Shown in pieces: positions 25,291 to 32,837 of a stretch of DNA of 42,397 nt. Source of the DNA: CACKLF01 sp002725175. GTDB lineage: Bacteria > Pseudomonadota > Alphaproteobacteria > Rhodobacterales > Rhodobacteraceae. The notes under the pieces were generated by a model. The model did no database searches. It saw only the letters and a list, made by a program, of their open reading frames with translations, and had not been told where the DNA came from. Made by a program: the position numbers and the translations under genes. The stretch spans positions 1-42,397 of the forward strand of contig PBQX02000014.1 in assembly GCA_002725175.2 (NCBI GenBank). The letters run 5' to 3'. Numbering within the stretch: the first letter of the stretch is position 1; every line of letters begins with the position of its first letter.

Positions 25291-26070
25291 AAGCAAAAGA
25301 ATCTCATCATGAATATTTTTGCTCCCACACGCTAATAATGTTCCACCATATTGCGGATTATTTCCAGACCAGGAAGAAACGACACCTCCTGAAGATTCTA
25401 TAAGAGCCTGAGGGCCCTGAATATCATAAGATTGTAAACCTGCTTCCATTACAATATCAATAGCCCCCATAGCGAGTAACGCANATGCATAACAATCAAA
25501 GCCATATCTAGTTTGCTTTACTTTTTTATTTATAATCTGAAATTTTCTATGCTCTTCGGCTGTTCCTATTTCAGGAAAAGTAGAAAATAATTTCGCATCA
25601 GATAAATGTTTACACTTTCTAGTAAATATTTTTTCTCTTTTCCCGTTAAATTCGTAGTATGCACTACCAAAACCCCCAAAGAAAAGCTCATGAATAAAAG
25701 GTTGGTAAATAACCCCAGCAAAAGGTCCAGTTCCATCATTTACAGCCACAAGTATGCCCCAGGTTGGAGCCCCTGCAATGAAGGATCTTGTNCCATCAAT
25801 TGGATCAATAACCCAACTAATACCTGAAGTTCCGCTTATGTTTTCATGTTCTTCCCCAATGATGCCATCCTCTGGGAAATTGGACAATATCGCCCTTCTC
25901 ATAACTNCTTCTGTTCTTTTGTCTGCTAAAGTCACTGGATCAAATTTGGCCGNAGATTTGCTTTCCACTACCAGATTTTTTGATCTAAAATANTTTAGGG
26001 CCTCAGCACCACCAGCTAATGCTACTTGCCTAGCAATTTCTACATAATGTTTTAGCTCACGATTTTTCAA
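25276..26070 (-). CDS. hisN: Inositol-monophosphatase-family enzyme, probably histidinol-phosphatase
   Basis: Magnesium-dependent phosphatase of 264 residues. The metal-binding motifs of the IMPase fold are present: the GEEHEN glutamate, DPIDGTRSFIAGAPTWG (the ambiguous codon fits Gly), and the late aspartate in YDIQGPQALIESSGG. The RSFIAGAPTWGILVA stretch and the DIQ replacement of the usual WDxAA are typical of the HisN branch, which removes phosphate from histidinol phosphate in histidine synthesis. An inositol or CysQ-like role is less likely. The start is TTG with only a weak ribosome site. It is the gene after typA on the minus strand, 32 bp on, and overlaps the end of the hydrolase. 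Confidence 0.82.
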   Translation of the reverse strand: MKNRELKHYVEIARQVALAGGAEALXYFRSKNLVVESKSXAKFDPVTLADKRTEXVMRRAILSNFPEDGIIGEEHENISGTSGISWVIDPIDXTRSFIAGAPTWGILVAVNDGTGPFAGVIYQPFIHELFFGGFGSAYYEFNGKREKIFTRKCKHLSDAKLFSTFPEIGTAEEHRKFQIINKKVKQTRYGFDCYAXALLAMGAIDIVMEAGLQSYDIQGPQALIESSGGVVSSWSGNNPQYGGTLLACGSKNIHDEILLLLTRS

Positions 26071-26102
26071 AATTAAGATCGCCTAAATTTTATATCTTTA
26101 AT

Positions 26103-27914
26103 TTAAAGTTTTTGTTGCTTTTTTCGCTCGTTAGAATCCAAATATTTTTTTCTCAAACGAATACTTGTTGGAGTGAGTTCTACTAGTTCATCATCCTTAA
26201 TATAAGAAATAGCCTCCTCTAACTTAAGTCGTCTTGCCGTTGTTAAACGTAATGATTCATCATGGCCTGACGCCCTAACATTAGTTAACTTTTTGCCGCG
26301 AATTGGATTAACCTCTAGATCATTATTCCTGTTATGCTCTCCTACTATCATACCAGGATAAATTTCCTCGCCAGGACGGATAAAAAAATAACCTCTNTCT
26401 TCCANGTGAAATAAGGCGTATTGCACAGCCTTTCCTTTTTCCATTGATATAAGTGCCCCTCGGGCCTTACCTAAAATGTCACCTTTGAATTCTTCATAAG
26501 AATGGAAAGCCCTATTCAATATTCCAGTTCCTTTTGTNTCAGTAAGAAATTCACCATGGTAACCTATNAGNCCTCTAGATGGGATCAAAGCAATTATCCT
26601 AGTCTTATCTCCACTAGATGGATTTATTTCTTTAACTGCACCTTTTCTATTTGATATTTTTTCTATTACAGCGCCTGAATAAGTCGAATCGACATCAATG
26701 GTAATTTCTTCAATTGGCTCAAATTTTTTCCCATCCCTAGTCTGATATACAACCCGTGGTCTAGATACCGAGAGCTCAAAACCTTCTCGCCGCATATTCT
26801 CTAATAAAATTCCAATCTGCAGCTCACCTCTTCCAAACACTTCTAAACTCTCACCAGAGATACCCTCAGATACTTGGATTGCAATATTGCTCTCTGATTC
26901 CTTAAACAGTCGATCTCTTATAACCCTACTTTGGATNAGNTTACCTTCTTTTCCAGCTAATGGACTATCATTTATTCCTATAGTTACGGAAATAGTAGGT
27001 GGATCTATAGGTTGNGANTTTAAAGGCACAGTTAAACTTCTTTCACAAATCGTATCAGACACGCTCGTCTTAACCATTCCACATATTGATACAATGTCAC
27101 CCGCTATAGCTTCATCAACNTCTACCTTTTTCAAGCCCCTAAANAATAAAATTTTGCTCGCTCTGAAGTTTTCTATTGTCTCTCCAGAAGGAGACATGCC
27201 CTTTATGTTTTCCCCTATTTTTATCCTCCCAGTCTCTATTCTGCCTGTTAACATACGTCCTAAATAATCATCTCTCTCCAAAATAGTTGCCAACATGGAA
27301 AAGGGTGCAGTCTTAAACTCAGTTTGTACTGGTGGTCTTACATGGCTTAAAATCAATTCCATTAGAGAGTTTAAGTTTTTTCGCTGCCCCATCAAATCAA
27401 TATCTGCCCAGCCAGACCGACCGCTGGCATAAAGGAAAGGAAAATCTAACTGCTCTTCCGTTGCGCCTAAGCTATCAAAAAGATCAAATACTTGGCTAAG
27501 AACCCTATCAGGTTCAGCTTGAGTTTTATCTACTTTATTTAAGATTACTATAGGTCTTAATCCCTGTTTTAGTGCCTTTGATGTAACAAACTTGGTTTGT
27601 GGCATCGGACCCTCTGAGGCATCTACTANCAGCAAAACTCCATCGACCATTGANAGTATCCGNTCAACTTCTCCTCCAAAATCTGCATGCCCTGGAGTAT
27701 CTACAATNTTGATACGTGAACTGGACCATTCTACTGAGGTTACCTTGGAAAGAATTGTTATACCTCTTTCCCTCTCAAGCTCATTGCTATCCATTGCTCT
27801 TTCCGAGACTTCCTGTTTGTTATGAAAAACCCCAGACTGCTTGAGAATTTCATCAACTAGAGTTGTTTTGCCATGATCTACATGAGCTATTATTGCTATA
27901 TTTCTTATTTTCAT
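26103..27914 (-). CDS. typA: Ribosome-binding GTPase TypA/BipA
   Basis: Translational GTPase related to EF-G that binds 70S ribosomes and helps 50S assembly and stress responses. The start chosen is the ATG giving MKIRNIAIIAHVDHGKTT, the standard N-terminus; the open frame extends 26 codons further but adds nothing family-like. The resulting 603 residues is the normal length. GTPase motifs are AHVDHGKTT (G1), RGITI (G2), DTPGHADFGGEV (G3), NKVDK (G4) and the G5 region FLYASGRSGWA. The C-terminal BipA-specific region includes NVRASGHDESLRLTTARRLKLEEAI. Several ambiguous codons sit in conserved motifs at third positions. It is divergent from the MDR oxidoreductase gene. Confidence 0.95.
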   Translation of the reverse strand: MKIRNIAIIAHVDHGKTTLVDEILKQSGVFHNKQEVSERAMDSNELERERGITILSKVTSVEWSSSRIXIVDTPGHADFGGEVXRIXSMVDGVLLXVDASEGPMPQTKFVTSKALKQGLRPIVILNKVDKTQAEPDRVLSQVFDLFDSLGATEEQLDFPFLYASGRSGWADIDLMGQRKNLNSLMELILSHVRPPVQTEFKTAPFSMLATILERDDYLGRMLTGRIETGRIKIGENIKGMSPSGETIENFRASKILXFRGLKKVXVDEAIAGDIVSICGMVKTSVSDTICERSLTVPLXXQPIDPPTISVTIGINDSPLAGKEGXXIQSRVIRDRLFKESESNIAIQVSEGISGESLEVFGRGELQIGILLENMRREGFELSVSRPRVVYQTRDGKKFEPIEEITIDVDSTYSGAVIEKISNRKGAVKEINPSSGDKTRIIALIPSRXXIGYHGEFLTXTKGTGILNRAFHSYEEFKGDILGKARGALISMEKGKAVQYALFHXEXRGYFFIRPGEEIYPGMIVGEHNRNNDLEVNPIRGKKLTNVRASGHDESLRLTTARRLKLEEAISYIKDDELVELTPTSIRLRKKYLDSNERKKQQKL

Positions 27915-28056
27915 TGATAAATACTTATTTAGTTTAATGTGTGATAAACAATAACAGATAATTTGGAAAGCAGATTGAACAATAAAATCCAAATATTTAG
28001 TTTATAAAATAATTGAAATAGCTATAAATGGCCTAAAATTAAAAATAGGCTAGTAA

Positions 28057-29022
28057 ATGAAATCCATGATCTTAAGAGAATTAGGTGGTAAACTTGACCT
28101 TTTAAATATCCCTGACCCAATACCTGAAAAAAATAAAGTCCTCATTAAAGTTCTATCTTGCGGTTTGAATTTTGCAGATACTTTACTAATCCAAGGAAAA
28201 TATCAACTAAAACCAAATTTACCCTTTGCCCCTGGCCTAGAAGTTTGTGGCATTATTGAAAGAATTAACTGCACCTCATCTGAATTAAGTTTGGGAGATA
28301 GGGTTATAGCGATAGTTGAAGGTGGTGGCCTCTCAGAAAAGGTGACAGCAAGTTACAGCTCTTGTTTTAAGGTGCCCAAAGAAATGACAAACAATGAAGC
28401 AGCAAGCTTTTTGATTGCCTACGGGACAGGCTACTTGTCCCTTAAAGATAGGGCAAAATTAAAAAGTGGTGAAAACTTATTAGTACTTGGTGCCTCTGGT
28501 GGCATTGGCTTAACTGCCGTTGAACTCGGGAAAGCATTGGGAGCAACAGTTATAGCAGTTGCAAATGATGCCGAAAAGCTAGAAAAAGCGAAGGAATTAG
28601 GGGCAACTTACTTGTTTGAAAATAGCGATGAGAACCTTGTTCATAAAATAAAATCCATAGGGGGTGCGGACGTTATTTATGATCCAGTTGGTGGTACTTT
28701 GTTTGAAAAAGTATTTAGAGCATCCAATCAATGCGCAAGAATCATTCCTATTGGTTTTGCCAGCGGAACGGTTCCACAAGTTCCCTTAAATATCGTAATG
28801 GTAAAAAACATAGATGTGATAGGTGTGCACTGGAGTGCTTATCAAAAATTTAATTTGGATGGCTTTAGAAAAAATTGTATTGAATTAATTAACCTAAGAA
28901 GATCATACAATTTAGGTCCCTTAATAAGTGATGTATTTCCACTTAAAAAATCTAATGAAGCACTAGAAATAATAAGGCAGAGAAAGGCTAAAGGGAAAGT
29001 TGTAGTTGAAATGGCAATCTNA
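28057..29022 (+). CDS. Zinc-free MDR oxidoreductase, quinone-oxidoreductase-like
   Basis: NADPH-dependent medium-chain reductase of the quinone oxidoreductase group. It has GroES-like features (CGLNFADTLLIQGKY, LPFAPGLEVCGIIE), lacks the catalytic-zinc Cys/His pair of alcohol dehydrogenases, and binds cofactor through VLGASGGIGLTAVELGKALGA. The reading frame formally runs to 29124, but the codon at 29020-29022 is TNA. Since ambiguous bases elsewhere mark silent third-position sites, TAA/TGA variation of a stop is the simplest reading. This gives 321 residues, normal for the family and ending right after KGKVVVEMAI, the usual C-terminus. It starts at ATG. It is divergent from typA; the substrate is unknown. 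Confidence 0.86.
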
Positions 29023-29125
29023 AAATNNTTTTTTATATTTAGAAAGNAATATTNNNCATNAAANATAGTAAAAATCGGTATTGCTCTTGAACTCAACTTT
29101 AATTATAACAATATATACGTTTAGT
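29023..29125. other. Low-quality or polymorphic intergenic stretch
   Basis: About 100 bases between the MDR gene and the Bax-inhibitor gene hold a cluster of nine or so ambiguous bases within 40 bases (29021-29064), the densest in the window. A translation can be forced through it, but it looks like non-coding DNA: A/T-rich, with no protein family recognisable. A terminator may lie here, but the ambiguity prevents folding it. Confidence 0.5.
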
Positions 29126-29155
29126 AACCGTTTTAATAGAAAAGGATAGAGTTTC

Positions 29156-29875
29156 ATGACTGAATCACAATTTGCACGGACAGCGACCGCTGCGAATATA
29201 GACATAGATGCTGGATTAAGNGCTCATATGACAAAAGTATANGGCCTTATGGCTGTAGCCATGATAATAACCGGCGCAGTGGCATATGCAGTTGGAACCA
29301 GCCCAACACTTTTAATGGCAATTTTTGCGACGCCACTCAAATGGGTAGTTATGTTTGCCCCATTAGTTGTTGTATTTATTTTTGGCTCNAAAATCATGTC
29401 AATGAAATATGAAACAGCTCAACTCGTGTTTTGGGCATTTNCTGCCTTAGTAGGTTTATCAATTTCATATATCTTTGCTATTTATACAGGCATAGAGATN
29501 GGNCAAGCATTTTTTAGCACCGCAGTAGCTTTTGCTGCTCTCAGCTTATACGGATACACGACAAAAAGAAATCTAGGCCCTCTTGGCAGCTTTCTTATTA
29601 TTGGNGTTGTGGGTCTTATAGTTGTATCGATAATTAATATCTTTATGGCTAATGAAGGCCTAAGTATTGCNATCTCAGCAATCGGGGTGTTACTTTTTGC
29701 AGGCCTTACAGCATATGATACACAGAATATTAAAAATACATACCTACAGCTAAGAGTAGCCCAAGGGGAAGAGTTTGCTGCTAAGGCAGGAATTATGGGT
29801 GCTTTGCANCTTTACCTAAATTTCTTAAATATGTTCATTATGCTCCTTCACTTAATGGGAGCTATGCGCGAGTAA
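29156..29875 (+). CDS. Bax inhibitor-1/YccA family membrane protein
   Basis: Integral membrane protein of 239 residues with about seven hydrophobic segments, matching the BI-1/YbhL/YccA family. The N-terminal part is soluble, then the first helix MAVAMIITGAVAYAVG begins near residue 33. The family signature near the end, ISAIGVLLFAGLTAYDTQNIKN, contains the conserved Asp thought to sense pH or calcium in BsYetJ-like members. The ATG follows AAGGA about ten bases upstream. A strong intrinsic terminator ends the gene. In bacteria these proteins are linked to calcium leak or to control of FtsH, and which applies here cannot be told. Confidence 0.9.
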   Translation: MTESQFARTATAANIDIDAGLXAHMTKVXGLMAVAMIITGAVAYAVGTSPTLLMAIFATPLKWVVMFAPLVVVFIFGXKIMSMKYETAQLVFWAFXALVGLSISYIFAIYTGIEXXQAFFSTAVAFAALSLYGYTTKRNLGPLGSFLIIXVVGLIVVSIINIFMANEGLSIXISAIGVLLFAGLTAYDTQNIKNTYLQLRVAQGEEFAAKAGIMGALXLYLNFLNMFIMLLHLMGAMRE

Positions 29876-29903
29876 TAATTTGCTAAAATAANNAAATAAA
29901 AAT

Positions 29904-29930
29904 GGCCTGTTTTCAGGCCTTTTTTATTTT
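29904..29930. terminator. Bidirectional intrinsic terminator
   Basis: GGCCTG (29904-29909), a TTTT loop and CAGGCC (29914-29919) make a perfect 6-bp GC-rich hairpin. TTTTTTATTTT follows on the plus strand, ending the Bax-inhibitor gene. On the minus strand the other flank reads ATTTTTATTT, so it also serves rpmG, whose stop codon (29924-29926) lies inside the plus-strand T-run. Confidence 0.9.
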
Positions 29931-30091
29931 ATCTTTGCCTCTTTATATTCAACATGCTTTCTTGCTACAGGATCATACTTTTTAACAACCATCTTTTCGG
30001 TCATAGTTCGAGCATTTTTTTTTGTTACATAAAAATGGCCCGTGTCCGCGGTCGAATTTAATCTAATCTTTATTGTCGTTGGTTTAGCCAT
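29924..30091 (-). CDS. rpmG: 50S ribosomal protein L33
   Basis: Ribosomal protein L33, 55 residues, easily missed because of its size. The translation starts MAKPTTIKIRLNSTADTGHF and ends HVEYKEAKIK, which is near the alphaproteobacterial consensus; the YDPVARKHV segment is likewise conserved. This form lacks the zinc-binding CxxC pairs of the C+ type, so it does not need zinc. The ATG is at 30091, and the TAA lies within the shared terminator region. A perfect TATAAT box lies 24 bases upstream of the ATG. It is a single-gene minus-strand unit between the Bax-inhibitor and Nudix genes. Confidence 0.97.
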   Translation of the reverse strand: MAKPTTIKIRLNSTADTGHFYVTKKNARTMTEKMVVKKYDPVARKHVEYKEAKIK

Positions 30092-30115
30092 GAACCTTTT
30101 CTTTCCCCATGAGAC

Positions 30116-30121
30116 ATTATA
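30116..30121 (-). promoter_or_regulatory. rpmG: Candidate -10 box for rpmG
   Basis: On the minus strand a perfect TATAAT ends 24 bases before the rpmG start, giving a leader of about 20 bases. No good -35 lies at the normal 16-18 base spacing; a perfect TTGACA at 30158-30163 is 36 bases away, too far to pair with it. Confidence 0.35.
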
Positions 30122-30199
30122 CTGGACAGCGTATTCTTCTACACGTGCACTAACTTATGTCAAGTTGTTTTAAACCTATCNTTAATCAAAAAAATAAAA

Positions 30200-30895
30200 C
30201 TANGCTTTTATNAAGCTAATTTGAGAATTTTCTTTCGAATAATCGAAGAAAGGGATGCCCTCTGGATGTCGCCCTCTTTCTTCTCGGGATGCTACTTCAG
30301 CTAGTACAATTTCAGTAATAAAAGGAAGCTCCAATTGATTTATGAGATTAAGATCTATCCACTGTAGGTGAGAAAGTTCAGTACTAGCATGCGAAAAGTC
30401 ATCTAAATTTCCAGAGATCTCATCTGAGTTGCAAATCAAAAATCTAGCATCAAATCTTCTGGGGCGTCCAGGAGGTGTTATGGCCCTAAAAAAAAACTCT
30501 AAGCCAGCTGGATTAGGCAAAAATCCAGTTGCAGAAAACGATTTCCACTGGCTCAACTCTAAGTTAGTATCTCCTGATGTCTTAGCTTTTCCTACAATTC
30601 TTAGCCCTGTTTCTTCCCATACTTCTCTAATAGCCCCCGCGATTATAGCCCTTGGTTCAACTTCTTTTGCTGAAACGATTAAATTATTAAATAAATCTTC
30701 TTCTAACTCAAATGCCAATCTAACGTCATGATCTTGCTGATCTATTGCTCCACCAGGGAAAACAAACTTATTAGGCATAAAAACGGCGTCTTTACCACGC
30801 TGCCCCATAAGTACATAAGGTTTACCTTCTATTTCTCTCCGAATAACAACGGTAGCAGCGTTCTTTATGGGTANTTCTTCAGAATTTGAATTCAT
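30200..30895 (-). CDS. Nudix hydrolase
   Basis: Nudix-fold pyrophosphohydrolase of 231 residues. The box is split: FPGGAID lies early (about residue 46), and AIREVWEETGLRI, which holds the REVxEExGL metal-binding core, comes some 40 residues later. Such an insert is seen in NUDT7/NUDT19-like and related bacterial proteins, some acting on CoA derivatives. The N-terminal strand AATVVIRREIEGKPYVLMGQRG is typical. The ATG has no strong ribosome site. The last codons contain two ambiguous bases just before the TAG. It stands alone, divergent from the DUF3572 gene. The substrate cannot be assigned. Confidence 0.85.
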   Translation of the reverse strand: MNSNSEEXPIKNAATVVIRREIEGKPYVLMGQRGKDAVFMPNKFVFPGGAIDQQDHDVRLAFELEEDLFNNLIVSAKEVEPRAIIAGAIREVWEETGLRIVGKAKTSGDTNLELSQWKSFSATGFLPNPAGLEFFFRAITPPGRPRRFDARFLICNSDEISGNLDDFSHASTELSHLQWIDLNLINQLELPFITEIVLAEVASREERGRHPEGIPFFDYSKENSQISXIKX

Positions 30896-30965
30896 AGTTT
30901 GAGATTTATAGGTTAAGATAGACCCTGAAACAAGACCCTTTAGACGAACTTTTTGAAGGCTAATT

Positions 30966-31247
30966 ATGAAAAATAAAGAGTATGCAGAAGTAAAAGCTTT
31001 GGAAGCATTAAGTTGGTTATCTAAGAATCCGGACCGATTTGCTGATTTTCTTCATCTAAACGGAGCAAGCATATCTGATATTTTTGAGAGATCAAAAGAC
31101 CCTGAATTTTTAGTTTTCATAATTGAATATTGCCTATCATCAGATGAAATAGCNATAGAGTGTTCCTATGCACTTTCTATCAAGCCCGAGGAANTAATGG
31201 AGATTCTTAGCTTGCTTCCAGGAGGNGACTCATATAATTGGACCTAA
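30966..31247 (+). CDS. DUF3572 family protein
   Basis: Small helical protein of 93 residues in DUF3572, a family I know mainly from alphaproteobacteria. The recognisable pattern is ALEALSWLSKNPDRFADFL, then GASISDIFERSKDPEFLVFI, and a final LSLLPG. Function unknown. An ATG follows GAAGG by about seven bases. It is the first of a plus-strand set with two HAD-type genes. The next gene begins either at TTG 31238, overlapping it, or at ATG 31259, 11 bp after its stop, so the two are probably cotranscribed. Confidence 0.83.
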   Translation: MKNKEYAEVKALEALSWLSKNPDRFADFLHLNGASISDIFERSKDPEFLVFIIEYCLSSDEIXIECSYALSIKPEEXMEILSLLPGXDSYNWT

Positions 31248-31258
31248 NCTTAGNCTTT

Positions 31259-31924
31259 ATGAATATGAAACCAAGAACAAAAAGACAAATAGATAGATTG
31301 ATAATAGATAGGGAGAAACCTCTATTTATCAGTGACGCTGACGAGGTGGTTTTGTATTTTGCAAAACATTTTAAGAGCTTTCTTGAATCTANAGGGTGGG
31401 CCTTAAATTTATCTGGATACCGCTTAGANAAAGCAATTACNCATAAGACTGACGGTTATCATCCAGATAAGAGTGTTGCCCAATCCTTAGTTGAAAAATT
31501 TATCCGACAAGAAACAATNAACCANAAACTAACTAAGAATTCAAAAGAAACTTTGGAAAGAATATCCAAAATTGCCTCAGTTGTTATTTTAACAAATGTT
31601 CCTGAATACGCACATGAATCTAGAGAGNAAAATTTTAAGAAACTTGGCTTGAACTATCCTATAATCAGTAATTCCGGACCAAAAGGTTCTGCAATCAATT
31701 ATTTAACCAAANATATTACCAAGCCTTGTTTTTTTGTTGATGACAGTCCCTTCCAAATAGAAAGTGCCAGTAATGAAAACGATAAGCTTATTTCTATTCA
31801 TTTCTCAGCATGTGAAATAGTAAAGAAAGTCTTGCCTCCATCTTCTTTCGCAAGCTACACACCTNAAAGGTGGTCAGAAATTGAATTAATTGTGAAAAAG
31901 GAAGTTCACAATGCTACTAAATGA
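31259..31924 (+). CDS. HAD-like protein with DADEV motif
   Basis: Probable HAD-superfamily protein of 221 residues from ATG 31259. An upstream in-frame TTG at 31238 is possible; AGGAGG lies 12 bases before that TTG. Motif I would be SDADEVV (Asp26 and Asp28), motif II VVILTNVPEYA, and motif IV FVDDSPFQI, with a Lys in TKPCF or SGPKGS as motif III. The usual DxDGT is altered to DADEV, but both aspartates and the DD pair remain, so catalysis is possible. It does not match a phosphatase subgroup I can name. Seven or so ambiguous bases, including one at a first codon position (31866), make it the most variable coding stretch here. It follows DUF3572 and precedes a second HAD gene by 131 bp. Confidence 0.68.
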   Translation: MNMKPRTKRQIDRLIIDREKPLFISDADEVVLYFAKHFKSFLESXGWALNLSGYRLXKAIXHKTDGYHPDKSVAQSLVEKFIRQETXNXKLTKNSKETLERISKIASVVILTNVPEYAHESREXNFKKLGLNYPIISNSGPKGSAINYLTKXITKPCFFVDDSPFQIESASNENDKLISIHFSACEIVKKVLPPSSFASYTPXRWSEIELIVKKEVHNATK

Positions 31925-32055
31925 CNTCTATCTTTTTAGTCTTCTCATCCCCACTAAAGTATAAAATTTCTGCATTCATAAGACCTACCCCAAAAAATAA
32001 TAACTTGGTTAAAAGTACAACAAATAGTATCCTTTATGCTGAACTGGTGATAANN

Positions 32056-32781
32056 ATGATAGATTTTAAAAAAATTAAAGGTATCGTTTTTGATAAGGAC
32101 GGTACATTGTTTGATTTCAGCCTCTCATGGACTAGTTGGGCNATTAGAATAATTACTGTTCTAAGCAAAAATAATAATGTGGAGACTTCTAAATTAGCCG
32201 ATGCATTGGGCTTCGATCTTAACAATAATCGTTTCAAAAACGGCAGTGATTTTATCGCAGGAACTGTTGCAGAAACTGCAAAAAAAATATCACAAGTAAT
32301 TCCAAATAAGTCAGAGATTGAGTTAGAAGATTTTTTGATATTAGAAGCTACTAACCAGAGTCAAACACCCGTGAAAGGTTTAGAGTCAACCTTATTATCT
32401 TTAAATAGAAATGGATTTATTTTAGGAGTCGCTACAAACGACGCAGAAGGTGCTGCAATTTCTCACCTAAAAAACGCAAGAATTTATGAACATTTTGATT
32501 TTGTTGTCGGGTATGATAGTGGATTTGGAAGTAAGCCTGACCCCGGGCAGATAATTGCATTTTGTACCCAAATGAACCTTAAGCCAAATGAAGTATTAAT
32601 GATAGGAGATAGTACGCATGATCTAATTGCTGGTATGAATGCAGGAACAATTCCCATTGGCGTCCTCACAGGCCCAGCTGTTAAAGCCGANCTTAAACCT
32701 TATAGCTCAAGGATCCTAAATTCAATTGCAGACCTGAATGATTTATTAAAGTTAAAAGCGACAAAATTTGTCGAAAATTAG
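32056..32781 (+). CDS. HAD-family hydrolase, phosphoglycolate-phosphatase-like
   Basis: Haloacid dehalogenase-type phosphatase of 241 residues. Motif I is VFDKDGTLFDF with Asp13 (nucleophile) and Asp15, motif II GVATND, motif III the Lys in GSKPDPG, and motif IV MIGDSTHDLIAGMNAG. The cap is the small helical type seen in Gph enzymes. The ATG at 32056 was chosen because GGTGA lies six bases upstream and the HAD motif follows at the usual distance; the longer frame from 31921 adds 45 unrelated residues. It is followed by the MttB-family gene after 56 bp on the same strand. Phosphoglycolate is a guess from overall pattern; other small phosphomonoesters are possible. Confidence 0.85.
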   Translation: MIDFKKIKGIVFDKDGTLFDFSLSWTSWXIRIITVLSKNNNVETSKLADALGFDLNNNRFKNGSDFIAGTVAETAKKISQVIPNKSEIELEDFLILEATNQSQTPVKGLESTLLSLNRNGFILGVATNDAEGAAISHLKNARIYEHFDFVVGYDSGFGSKPDPGQIIAFCTQMNLKPNEVLMIGDSTHDLIAGMNAGTIPIGVLTGPAVKAXLKPYSSRILNSIADLNDLLKLKATKFVEN

Positions 32782-32837
32782 CTAGATTACTTCTTAATTT
32801 AAACAAATATAGAAAATCTATTATTAGAAAGAACCTA

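Noticed and set aside
27915..27992. Longer typA start
   Set aside because: TypA normally begins MKIRNIAIIAHVDHG, which corresponds to the ATG at 27914; the extra 26 residues are unrelated.
29023..29124. C-terminal extension of the MDR oxidoreductase
   Set aside because: Depends on reading TNA as sense; family length and the N cluster point to a stop.
30116..30163. TTGACA and TATAAT as one rpmG promoter
   Set aside because: The two boxes are 36 bases apart, far beyond the usual 16-18.
31921..32055. N-terminal extension of the second HAD gene
   Set aside because: The extension lacks family similarity, and a ribosome site precedes ATG 32056.
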